From Acaryochloris sp. CCMEE 5410 (lineage in GTDB: Bacteria > Cyanobacteriota > Cyanobacteriia > Thermosynechococcales > Thermosynechococcaceae), in assembly GCF_000238775.2 (NCBI RefSeq), contig NZ_AFEJ02000005.1:248001-312000 (forward strand): DNA of 64,000 bases, in the 5' to 3' direction. Positions 18,282-26,767 of this stretch are shown piece after piece. Position 1 is the first letter of the stretch. Every line of letters begins with the position of its first letter. The notes under the pieces were generated by a model. The model was given only the letters and a program-made list of their open reading frames with translations. It did not search any database and was not told the DNA's origin. The translations under genes were made by a program, and so were the position numbers.

Positions 18282-18804
18282 GAGGCTTGATTGAACTAGA
18301 AACAGAATCCAGCTGTAACTGGATAAGTTCTTGAATGGCGTCCAGTGCTTCTGCAATGCCTTCCTCTGCCGTGGTGGACAGATGCTCACCCACAGCAAAT
18401 TCGATGGCTTTGACTTCTACCCACCAGGCTTGGGGATGATGCCCATAGACTGAGTGGGTTAAAGCGAGTAATGAGCGCGGATCACAGGTATGCCCCATAG
18501 AAGGGACCGTGCTACCAGCGGTTTCCATTCCCCTAGGGGAAATTTGCGTGACTCTGACCGCCTGATCGGGGTCCATACGGCAGGCATCAATAAAGATTAC
18601 GGTTTCTGTGTTCGCCAGTTCTGCAGCTAGTTCAGGTGTGAGTTGTTGAACGGTTAACGGTCTTACCTGAGGAAGACGCCAAATCGCGACCTCATCTGCA
18701 ATCCGAGGGCCAATGGCATCATCACAAAGAAGCTGGTTTCCATAACCAATCACTAAGATTGAATGGGGTTTAGTGGGTTGGGGAACGGCTGGTGAAGCGT
18801 TCAT
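18274..18804 (-). CDS. hoxW: Hydrogenase maturation protease, probably HoxW
   Basis: 176 residues. The family signature G-x-GN-x2-L-x-DD-x-G is present as GYGNQLLCDDAIG near 20-32, and the second metal-ligand region is IFIDACRMD near 90. It cuts the HoxH C-terminal tail after nickel insertion. Assignment as HoxW rather than HupW rests on the neighbouring hoxH and the absence of uptake-hydrogenase genes here. First gene of the hyp operon; promoter box D lies about 100 bases upstream. Confidence 0.85.
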   Translation of the reverse strand: MNASPAVPQPTKPHSILVIGYGNQLLCDDAIGPRIADEVAIWRLPQVRPLTVQQLTPELAAELANTETVIFIDACRMDPDQAVRVTQISPRGMETAGSTVPSMGHTCDPRSLLALTHSVYGHHPQAWWVEVKAIEFAVGEHLSTTAEEGIAEALDAIQELIQLQLDSVSSSIKPHA

Positions 18805-18902
18805 GAAGATGCATCCTTATACTCATCACCTTGACGATAGGGCTTAAAGTTGAAGAGCTTATGAGGGCTGCCAGGGCTTCAACCACTTCCCTTTTGACTC
18901 AA

Positions 18903-18932
18903 TAAACGGATCAATATTGAGGAACTTGTGAG
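18903..18932 (-). promoter_or_regulatory. Recurrent promoter box, copy D (upstream of hoxW-hyp operon)
   Basis: On the minus strand CTCACAAGTTCCTCA, 9 bases, then CGTTTA (weak -10), about 100 bases before the hoxW start. It is back to back with copy E, which points the other way. Confidence 0.6.
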
Positions 18933-18982
18933 GATGGAAGTTCAAACTGGCCGATCAACCGGCTAAACCAGCAAACTCAATC

Positions 18983-19012
18983 GTCATAGCGTCTTCAAGT
19001 TTATGGCATAGG
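18983..19012 (+). promoter_or_regulatory. Recurrent promoter box, copy E (upstream of secreted protein)
   Basis: GTCATAGCGTCTTCA, 9 bases, then CATAGG, about 56 bases before the start at 19068. A weaker match, supported by the exact 15-9-6 geometry and divergent pairing with copy D. Confidence 0.4.
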
Positions 19013-19067
19013 CTAAAAATGTAACTAAAGCTGCATTGCTCATCCCAATCATTGTGGAGGTGAGAGG

Positions 19068-19643
19068 ATGTTTGCAATAACCCTGCTCCAGATATTGGCG
19101 ATGATGGGCATCCCTTTAATCGTCACGACTGTTTCATCCCCTATGAATGTCACTGAGCATCCGTCTGTTCCAACCCTGGCCACTTCTCAAACCTGGCGAC
19201 TGGAATTACTGGCGGATGGGAACTATCAAGTTTGTAGTCTGCCCGAACCTAAAGATGGGCGGGATGGTAATGGGGTTTGCTTTACCTTTGCTAAGCGGGG
19301 CGAATACGTGGATGGATATTACGGTTTCCCCCATTCTGGAACCTATATCTGTGTTCAAGGTAAAGCAGAACAGAACCGGGTGAGAGGGCAGGGGTTGGCA
19401 TTGTCTTGGCCAGGTCACCCTTGGCCTCCAATCACAACGTCACAATACACCTGGCGATTAGATCAGCACTTAACCCTGCAAAATGGCTATGTTGTTCGCA
19501 GCGTCAGAGAACAGTCCGGAAGAGTCAATTGGCTTCGATTTGATGAAGTGAAGTTGGATATGGACGGATTCCATCAATATCCAACCGTGAAAATGCGTTC
19601 TCCTACTCAACTCTGTGATTGGCAGACACCAACAGAGTTCTGA
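19068..19643 (+). CDS. Predicted secreted protein of unknown function (191 aa)
   Basis: 191 residues. N-terminal hydrophobic stretch FAITLLQILAMMGIPLIV acts as a signal peptide or anchor. The remainder is beta-rich and aromatic, with CFTFAKRGEYVDGYYGFPH and four Cys (in VCSLPEP, VCFTF, YICVQG, QLCDW) that could form two disulfides outside the cytoplasm. I do not recognise a family. GGAGGTGAGAGG precedes the ATG. Followed after 62 bases by the UbiA-type gene on the same strand. Confidence 0.75.
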   Translation: MFAITLLQILAMMGIPLIVTTVSSPMNVTEHPSVPTLATSQTWRLELLADGNYQVCSLPEPKDGRDGNGVCFTFAKRGEYVDGYYGFPHSGTYICVQGKAEQNRVRGQGLALSWPGHPWPPITTSQYTWRLDQHLTLQNGYVVRSVREQSGRVNWLRFDEVKLDMDGFHQYPTVKMRSPTQLCDWQTPTEF

Positions 19644-19705
19644 GCCGAAAGACTTACACCCACCAAGACATACCTAGAGAACGTCAACGCTAAATTCGGA
19701 GGTGA

Positions 19706-20593
19706 ATGATGGTTACCCTTCCCTCCTCTCCCAAACAATTTAATTTTCCTAACCTGGTTCAGGGGGTCGCTCAACTCTGCCGTCCCACACTCAGTGTTCT
19801 AGCGGCTATGGCGAGCTGTCTCTCAGTATTTGTGCTACAACCTCAGACATCAGTTTGGGTCTATCTACAGACAGCCACAGTATTGATATGTATGACGGCT
19901 GGAGCCTTTGCCATCAATGATTTCGATGATATTGAAAAAGATCGTATCAACCATCCTGAACGCCCCCTTCCCTCTGGCACTCTGCTACCTCATCATGCGT
20001 GGTGGATTGCAGTGATGCTATTCTGTATTGCTTTAGGCGCAGCAATCCCTCTTGGTCTATCGTGCTGGATTGTAGTGGCTATCAGTGCTCTGCTGCTTTG
20101 GAATTATGCCCCTATATTGAATATCAGCGGAATTCTAGGCAACGGTGTTGTATCAATGATTGTTGCGGCTTTAATCTTCTTCGCTAGCCTAGTTGCGGAA
20201 CGCCCTTGGGCAATGCTCTATCCGAGTATCTTTTTGTTTTTCTATATTTTGGCTAAAGAAATTGTTTGGGATATTCACGATGCAGAGGGAGATCAACAAC
20301 GGGGGGTAAATACCATTGCAAATCTATGGGGACTAACACCGGCATTTTCAATCGCTTGGGGATTAATAGGGCTACTGCTCATTTCGATTCCCCTAGCCAT
20401 CGCACGACTCACCATGGCCCATCCGGCCTTGTTTGGATGTTGTGCCATTTTGATGTTGTTAAGCTATGCCCTCGCGCTCTGGCGGTATCAGATCATTCAG
20501 ACTTCCCAGACCTATACAAACCTAATTGTGCTGGGACGCATAGGAATGATTCTTGGCTTATTCGGGCTATTTGGAACGGCCCCCTCTCTCTAG
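19706..20593 (+). CDS. UbiA-family prenyltransferase
   Basis: 295 residues, about eight to nine membrane helices. The first Asp-rich motif is NDFDDIEKDRINHPERPLPS near 72-91 (NDxxDxxxDxxN). The second conserved region contains KEIVWDIHDAEGD near 183-195. Such enzymes join a prenyl diphosphate to an aromatic or other acceptor in quinone, heme, chlorophyll or lipid pathways. The acceptor here cannot be read from sequence. GGAGGT lies before tandem ATGs at 19706 and 19709. The convergent neighbour is the HypE-like gene. Confidence 0.88.
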   Translation: MMVTLPSSPKQFNFPNLVQGVAQLCRPTLSVLAAMASCLSVFVLQPQTSVWVYLQTATVLICMTAGAFAINDFDDIEKDRINHPERPLPSGTLLPHHAWWIAVMLFCIALGAAIPLGLSCWIVVAISALLLWNYAPILNISGILGNGVVSMIVAALIFFASLVAERPWAMLYPSIFLFFYILAKEIVWDIHDAEGDQQRGVNTIANLWGLTPAFSIAWGLIGLLLISIPLAIARLTMAHPALFGCCAILMLLSYALALWRYQIIQTSQTYTNLIVLGRIGMILGLFGLFGTAPSL

Positions 20594-20605
20594 AAGTACA
20601 AGAGC

Positions 20606-21625
20606 TTAAGGACTGATCACTGTTGCGATCGCATCTCGACTAGGACAAGGTAGCGGTTCCTTCTCCAAGGCTGTTCTAGACCATACGGTGGCATTGCCGG
20701 ATTGAACATCACCAATCTCGCAACAGGGAATACCAGATGTGTTTAAGGTCCGGCAAATTGATGGTGCATCCCGTTGGGGAGCTGTGAGTAAAAGCGCTCC
20801 AGAAGCAATCGCAGCCAATGGATCAATCTTGAAAACACGGCAAATATGGGCCGAGAGGTCTGATATTGGCACTTTCTCAAGGTCGATTACCAATTGACAG
20901 TTACTGGCCTGGGCTAGCTCCCAAAGAGCTGCTAGCAACCCCCCTTCAGTCGGGTCATGCATCGCCGAGACTAGTCCAGCTTGGTTTGCAAGTTGGGCAT
21001 CACGGAGCACACTAATACCAGGCTTATAGAGATAACCCCTCGCCTGAGTCAGCTCATCGGAAGTTAACGCCTGACTGATTTGTTCAGAATATTCGCGAGC
21101 TAAGATTGCCGTAGCTTCAATGGGTACACTTTTAGTCAACAAAATGCGATCACCAGGCTTAGCACCGCGAGGAGTAATAAGGCAATCTCGCGCCACTTCA
21201 CCAATCAGTGTTCCGACAACGATGGGTCGGTCTAGGCCATAGGTGATTTCAGTATGCCCCCCAATTAAAGAGACATTGATCTCCTGACAAGCCGTGTAAA
21301 TTTGCTGATGAATGCGTTCAGCCAAAGTTGCAGTGGTCCTCTGCTCGGGGAGAAGAATAGTGGCCATCAACCAGCGGGGAGTAGCTCCTGTTGTGGCAAT
21401 ATCATTAGCATTAATCTGGACGACATACCAGCCAATGTCATCTGTAACAAAGGTAATGGGATCAGATTTAATGACCCATAACTTTGCTCCTCCATCGACG
21501 ACAGCACAATCATGCCCAATGCCTGGCCCCAATAAGACTTGAGGATCATGAATGGGAGTTTGAGAGAGAAGGTGGGCCAATAGATGTGAGGGTAATTTAC
21601 CAACCGGCAGAGGATCCTGTGTCAC
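20606..21625 (-). CDS. HypE-like AIR-synthase-family protein without C-terminal Cys
   Basis: 339 residues of the AIR synthase/HypE fold: GPGIGHDCAVVDGG near 33-46, INANDIATTGATPRWLM near 70-86, GGHTEITYGLDRPIV near 122 and HDPTEGGLLAALWELA near 208-223. True HypE ends in PRIC, whose Cys receives the carbamoyl group from HypF. This protein ends in ATVISP with no Cys, so it cannot do HypE chemistry in the usual way. It is a paralogue of unknown substrate. It follows the giant kinase by 27 bases and is probably in one operon with it. Confidence 0.8.
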   Translation of the reverse strand: MTQDPLPVGKLPSHLLAHLLSQTPIHDPQVLLGPGIGHDCAVVDGGAKLWVIKSDPITFVTDDIGWYVVQINANDIATTGATPRWLMATILLPEQRTTATLAERIHQQIYTACQEINVSLIGGHTEITYGLDRPIVVGTLIGEVARDCLITPRGAKPGDRILLTKSVPIEATAILAREYSEQISQALTSDELTQARGYLYKPGISVLRDAQLANQAGLVSAMHDPTEGGLLAALWELAQASNCQLVIDLEKVPISDLSAHICRVFKIDPLAAIASGALLLTAPQRDAPSICRTLNTSGIPCCEIGDVQSGNATVWSRTALEKEPLPCPSRDAIATVISP

Positions 21626-21652
21626 CTTAACCTCCTCATCTAAAAATATCTT

Positions 21653-24600
21653 CTAGTCACTTTTATTAGCAGAAGCTTCGGTCTCTGTATCCTGTGATTT
21701 TTCTTGCAGGATATTCTGTAACATTCTGAGCAAGGCATCCGAAGAAAAAGGTTTCTGAAGAAAGGCTTTAACACACTGTCCAAGGGATAAAGCAAATGTC
21801 TCATCAACTAAGAGGCCACTGGTCACGATGACTTTAAGCTGAGGATTGATTTTTCGCAGTGTTTGAATGGTCGTTTCTCCACTGAGTGTTGGCATCTGCA
21901 TATCCATCAATACAACATCAATCTCTGTATGATGTTGAGCATACTGAGCAATGGCATCAATACCATCATCTGCGACCATGACCTGATAGTTGTGCTTTAC
22001 CAACATACTCTGGGCCACTTCTCGAATCGGAGCTTCATCATCAACGACTAAAACAACCTCGCCCTGACCGTTAGGACACTCTAATTGTTCTTCCTCTACA
22101 CTGCTGACTGATTCAATAGCAGGGAGGTAGACTTTGAATTGAGTCCCTTGACCAACTTCACTGTAGACGGTGATATATCCATAATGGCTTTGAATAATCT
22201 TGTTGACCGTCGAGAGCCCCAATCCGGTTCCTCCCGCAGGCTCCTTGGTAGTAAAGAAGGGCTCGAAAATCTGTTCCTGTAGTTCAGGAGGAATTCCAAT
22301 TCCAGTATCTGTAACGGTGATCAAAATGTACGGTCCAGCTTGGGCGTTGAGAAAATCTGCTGCAAGGGCTTCATCTAGGGGAAAGTTCATTGCATGGATG
22401 GACAAAGAACCGCCCTCTGGCATAGCATCACGAGCATTGACGAGTAGATTCATAAAGACTTGATGTACCTGGGTCGCATCGGCATGAATCGACCAAAGAT
22501 CGTCAGGGATATGCGTAGATACTTCAATCGATTTAGGAAATGTTTTTAGGGTAAAGTCTCTCAGCTCACTCAGTAAGGGTTTGATGTAAAGAATTGCGCG
22601 TTCACCATCTGCGCCCCTAGAAAATGAGAGCACCTGGGTAATCAGTTTTGACCCCCGTTGTGCACAGGTTTGTAAAATCTCAAACTGGTGCTGAATTTGT
22701 TCACTGGCATTGGGAAGTTGCAAAGGTAAAAGCTGGGCTACTCCATAGATAGGCGTCAGAATGTTATTAAGGTCATGAGCAATTCCGCTAGCAAGTGCCC
22801 CAATACTCTCCAATCGTTGAGCCCGTAAAAATTGTTTTTCGAGTTTTTTAGCTTGAGTGACATCGGTATTGACAATGAGTATGGCTTTGGGATTCCCTAA
22901 ACTATCTTTGACCAACGTCCATCGGCTCATCACCGTGATCGCATCCCCTGATTTAGTCACCTGTTGCTGTTCGCCTTGCCACTTTCCATGTTGCCTCACA
23001 TATTGTTCAATTTCTGCTGCTTTCTCGTCGGTTACTTCTAGTAACTGGCCAACTTCTTGACTAAGCGCTTCCTCCTGAGTCCAGCCATAAAGAGCAGATG
23101 CACCTTTGCTCCAGTATTGAATCCGACCATCAGGTCCCTGGACCAGAATGGCATCGGTGGCGACATTCAATAGCGCTGCTAGTTCTGAAATTTGTTCTTG
23201 TGATTGCTTGCGTTCTGTAATATCTGTCGCCACGCCATCCAATCGCAGGACTCTCTCTTCGGCATCTTTGATCACCCTGCCCCGATCTAATAGCCACCGA
23301 ATCGACCCATCCGGCCGGACAATGCGATATTCTACTTCTTGGCTACCCGTCTCCAGGATACGTTCAGAAAAACCGCTAACTTTTGCCCGATCATCGGGAT
23401 GCATAGCTTGTAACCAGAGTTGTGAATTATCTATAAATGCTGAAATAGGGCGTCCATATATCTCTTCAGCGGCTGGACTAAGGTACAACAACTCAAATGA
23501 ATCTGCCTTTACGGACCAAACGATATCTTGCAGGGATTCTAGAATATTGTTGAGACGCTGTTGACTTTCTTGGTGTGCAACTTCGGCCAGCTTACCTTCA
23601 GTGACATCAAAAATTACGCCATCTATATGGAGAGGTTGACCATTTTGAGCCGGAATAGGTTGTCCTTTTTCCCAAAAGTACCGAATTTGATCCTGTTTAT
23701 CCTGTATTCGATACTCCACTTGAAATGGCATCAGAGAAGAGACAGCCTCCTGTACGGTTGTAACCACTTGGGGCCGATCTTCTGGCACAATCATCGGATC
23801 AATGGAGCAAACTTCTCCGACTGAAAGGTCGATGGAATCATTACCTGTTAATGTTTTGCACTGATCATTCAGAAACACCATTCTATTGTGATCTTCAGGA
23901 AAGACCCGATAAACGATCCCTGGTAGATTTTCTGCCAATGTTCGATATTCTTGTTCGCTTTGTCTCAAAGTTTGATCGATTTGGTGCCGATCTAAGGCTT
24001 GCGCTAACAAATTGGCCACTGACTGGAGAAAGTCAATATCATTCTCATTAAATAGACGATGGTGGCCGGTATGAGCACCGATTACCCCGTACGTTTGATG
24101 TTGCCCTTGAAGAATGACACTCATCCCACTAACGACCTTATGATCCAGTAACAATGGCGGACCGCTAAATCGAGTTTCTGTCTCCAAGTTGTCAACAATG
24201 ACTGGCCTAGAACTCCGCAATGTATAACCAGCTTGGGACTCTTGCTCAGTCCCAATGATGGCCTGACCCACCAGTCCAGGTTGCCAACCCACCCCGGCCT
24301 TCAGCAATAACGATTCACCATCGGGACGTAACTGAAGTACTTTGCAATATTCCACCTCCAAAGTCTGAGAGACGACTCTGACAATTTCATTCATCAAACC
24401 ATCGATATCTCGACTTGCTAAGGCTAATGCCCCTAATTGAGCCACTGAAGTCTGTTGTCTGGCTCTCAAGGCTAAGGTCTGCTCGATTATTTTTTGCTTA
24501 GTGATATCACTGGCGCTTGCATAAATCTGTTGCTGCTGAAGGTATGGTGTGGCGGACCAGAGAAACCAGCGGTAGGAGCCATCATGGCAGCGATATCGAT

Positions 24601-26305
24601 TCTCAAAGGCAATAGTATTAGTGCCCATTGCCAACTGCTCTAATTCTCTGACAGTGGCATCCCGATCCTCGGGGTGAACAAAGTTAAGGAAAGGCTGAGC
24701 CAAGAGTTCTTTGATTGAATAGCCTAAAGTGCTAATAAAAGCAGGATTGACGGTTTTAAAGTAACCGTCAAAGCCCGCAATACAGTGCAGGTCCAAAGAA
24801 ACTGAAAGGAACCGATTACGGTCAGTTTCTGCGGTTTGGCGCTCAAGCTCTGCTGTGGTTTTCTGGGCCAGAATCGTCAGCACCTCTTCTATAAACGCCA
24901 GATCGTCAAGGGGCTGTCGGCATAAAACAACAATTAATCCCACTACTTGCTTAGCACTAGAGATGAGGGGAATCCCCAAATACCCTTCTATGCTTAAGTC
25001 CCTGAGCATCTGATCATGAGGAAAAACCGCTTGGACGCCCTGATGATACATACAGGATTGTTGTTCAATGACTTCCTCACAGGGAGTCCCAGCTAGAGCA
25101 TATTCAAAGTTGGATTGGAGCTGTCCTGCCTTTGCCACCGCAAGGGTGCGAATCGTTGCTTGGCCCTCTATATTGACAAGCTGACCAATATGAGCGAAAT
25201 CTGCAGGGAGTACTTGATTCAGATGTGTCACAAGGGATTGGAAGAAATCCTCACCAGTAGATGTTGCCAGACCTTTAGCCAGATGGTGTCGCATAAGATC
25301 TCGGCGCTCTAATTTCGATGTTCGATCTTGCACCAGCTGCTCCAGTTCTTGGTTGCGTTTTTGGAGTAGTTGATGATTTTGGGTCTCCAGTTGCGTGATT
25401 TGCTGCTGGAGTAGTTCCACGACCTCATAAATTTCAGCAGGGTCTACGGGTAGCAAGTTCCTCTGGGTGACAATGCCCCGCAAGGTTCCATGTCCATCAG
25501 CGACGACTAATCGACGGACTTTTTGCTGCTGCATTTTCTGATGGACGGTCCACAGGGAATCATCTGGAGTAACGAGGGAAAGAGGGGTACTCATCACCTC
25601 TTGTGCTTGAGTCTGGGCGAAATCCAGCTCCAATCGCTGAAATTGGACAATATCTCTTTCTGTAATAATCCCGATTGGGCAGTGATTTTCTGTGAGATCA
25701 TCGGCAGGTTCAACCATAACGATACAGCTCACTCCCTGCAGATTCATGCACTGGGTAATCTGCAACAGTGAGTTAGTAGGTAAAGCTTGAACCACATCTG
25801 GGGTCATTACCTCCCTTACCCGACGAATTTTAAGTAAATCAGACGGTTGCAGCAGATTCCGAATTCGGCGAGGGGTCAGTAGTCCTTTCACCTGTCCTTG
25901 TTGATCCAGCACAGGTAAATGACGAATGTGCTGTCGATTCATCCGCTCTAATGCGGTGAATACAGTTGAATGCCCATCATCAACCAACGTTACGACGGGT
26001 TGGGACATCACTGCTGCAGCGGTGAGTTCACCCAACGAGCGATTCTCAGCAATTAAGCGAACAATGTCGCGTTCAGTGAGAATACCAACCAGTTGAGTAT
26101 CTTCCTCAAACAGTACACAACCCGTTTGTTCGATTCCCAATTGGGGGAGAGTGGGCTGGTTAACCTCATCTGCCATCAAATGGCAATGAAGGGCGGACCG
26201 ACTCGTAAGACCAATGACTTCTGTTAATGGAGTATCAGGCGCAGCTATGAGGGGTTGCAAATCTAGGGCTGCTTCAAGTGGGAACGTCATGAATTGCTGC
26301 ATCAT
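21653..26305 (-). CDS. Giant CBS/GAF/PAS hybrid sensor histidine kinase
   Basis: 1550 residues from the ATG at 26305; the frame is open to a TTG at 26386, with another ATG at 26377, so the start is uncertain. Order: four CBS domains (about 10-300; repeated GILTERDIV/GIITERDIV), a coiled coil, a GAF domain, a PAS domain, a second GAF domain, three PAS domains, a HisKA domain with IAHDLNN near 1175, an HATPase (GGTGLGLSTV) and a C-terminal receiver with phospho-Asp in VLMDMQMP near 1467. No output DNA-binding domain. CBS and GAF suggest sensing of adenylates or other small ligands. It is the only sensor kinase in the window. Confidence 0.92.
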   Translation of the reverse strand: MMQQFMTFPLEAALDLQPLIAAPDTPLTEVIGLTSRSALHCHLMADEVNQPTLPQLGIEQTGCVLFEEDTQLVGILTERDIVRLIAENRSLGELTAAAVMSQPVVTLVDDGHSTVFTALERMNRQHIRHLPVLDQQGQVKGLLTPRRIRNLLQPSDLLKIRRVREVMTPDVVQALPTNSLLQITQCMNLQGVSCIVMVEPADDLTENHCPIGIITERDIVQFQRLELDFAQTQAQEVMSTPLSLVTPDDSLWTVHQKMQQQKVRRLVVADGHGTLRGIVTQRNLLPVDPAEIYEVVELLQQQITQLETQNHQLLQKRNQELEQLVQDRTSKLERRDLMRHHLAKGLATSTGEDFFQSLVTHLNQVLPADFAHIGQLVNIEGQATIRTLAVAKAGQLQSNFEYALAGTPCEEVIEQQSCMYHQGVQAVFPHDQMLRDLSIEGYLGIPLISSAKQVVGLIVVLCRQPLDDLAFIEEVLTILAQKTTAELERQTAETDRNRFLSVSLDLHCIAGFDGYFKTVNPAFISTLGYSIKELLAQPFLNFVHPEDRDATVRELEQLAMGTNTIAFENRYRCHDGSYRWFLWSATPYLQQQQIYASASDITKQKIIEQTLALRARQQTSVAQLGALALASRDIDGLMNEIVRVVSQTLEVEYCKVLQLRPDGESLLLKAGVGWQPGLVGQAIIGTEQESQAGYTLRSSRPVIVDNLETETRFSGPPLLLDHKVVSGMSVILQGQHQTYGVIGAHTGHHRLFNENDIDFLQSVANLLAQALDRHQIDQTLRQSEQEYRTLAENLPGIVYRVFPEDHNRMVFLNDQCKTLTGNDSIDLSVGEVCSIDPMIVPEDRPQVVTTVQEAVSSLMPFQVEYRIQDKQDQIRYFWEKGQPIPAQNGQPLHIDGVIFDVTEGKLAEVAHQESQQRLNNILESLQDIVWSVKADSFELLYLSPAAEEIYGRPISAFIDNSQLWLQAMHPDDRAKVSGFSERILETGSQEVEYRIVRPDGSIRWLLDRGRVIKDAEERVLRLDGVATDITERKQSQEQISELAALLNVATDAILVQGPDGRIQYWSKGASALYGWTQEEALSQEVGQLLEVTDEKAAEIEQYVRQHGKWQGEQQQVTKSGDAITVMSRWTLVKDSLGNPKAILIVNTDVTQAKKLEKQFLRAQRLESIGALASGIAHDLNNILTPIYGVAQLLPLQLPNASEQIQHQFEILQTCAQRGSKLITQVLSFSRGADGERAILYIKPLLSELRDFTLKTFPKSIEVSTHIPDDLWSIHADATQVHQVFMNLLVNARDAMPEGGSLSIHAMNFPLDEALAADFLNAQAGPYILITVTDTGIGIPPELQEQIFEPFFTTKEPAGGTGLGLSTVNKIIQSHYGYITVYSEVGQGTQFKVYLPAIESVSSVEEEQLECPNGQGEVVLVVDDEAPIREVAQSMLVKHNYQVMVADDGIDAIAQYAQHHTEIDVVLMDMQMPTLSGETTIQTLRKINPQLKVIVTSGLLVDETFALSLGQCVKAFLQKPFSSDALLRMLQNILQEKSQDTETEASANKSD

Positions 26306-26469
26306 CGAACCCACTTGCCCACAATTACTTTCATTTGATTGTAAATGCAGCTCGATTTTATTTTGCAAAAGAAGCATAAAACTCAATCAATGAGCGGTCT
26401 AACGTATCGTATTGCCCCATATTTGCGGGAGGCGGAATGACTCAATCTTGAGGGATTGAATATATTCTC

Positions 26470-26499
26470 GTCACAATTTCTTCAACTTTCTCACTTATT
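26470..26499 (+). promoter_or_regulatory. Recurrent promoter box, copy F (upstream of glgP)
   Basis: GTCACAATTTCTTCA, 9 bases, then CTTATT, about 270 bases before the glgP start. It lies in the gap between the kinase and glgP. No comparable box faces the kinase. Confidence 0.5.
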
Positions 26500-26767
26500 G
26501 TTTTGGCATTCTTAGCCGTGTGAAAACAACAGATTCCAACGTCCCGCCCGTTCAATTATTTTTAGGTGGAGTGTGGAGAGAATCGTGTATTGCTGTCTAC
26601 GAACAAACCTACGATTGCAATCTATTTCGGTATCTATACTTTGGCACGCAAGGTTCATGGGCATCGTTTTACTCAAGGTATTGTCTTGTCTAGATATTGA
26701 AGGAATCCATTAGCCCAGACCAGTCTGTACCAAAGAAGTTTTATTGTCGTTATGCCGTCAATTGTTC

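Noticed and set aside
20606-21625. Naming this gene hypE
   Set aside because: The C-terminal PRIC motif with the essential Cys is absent.
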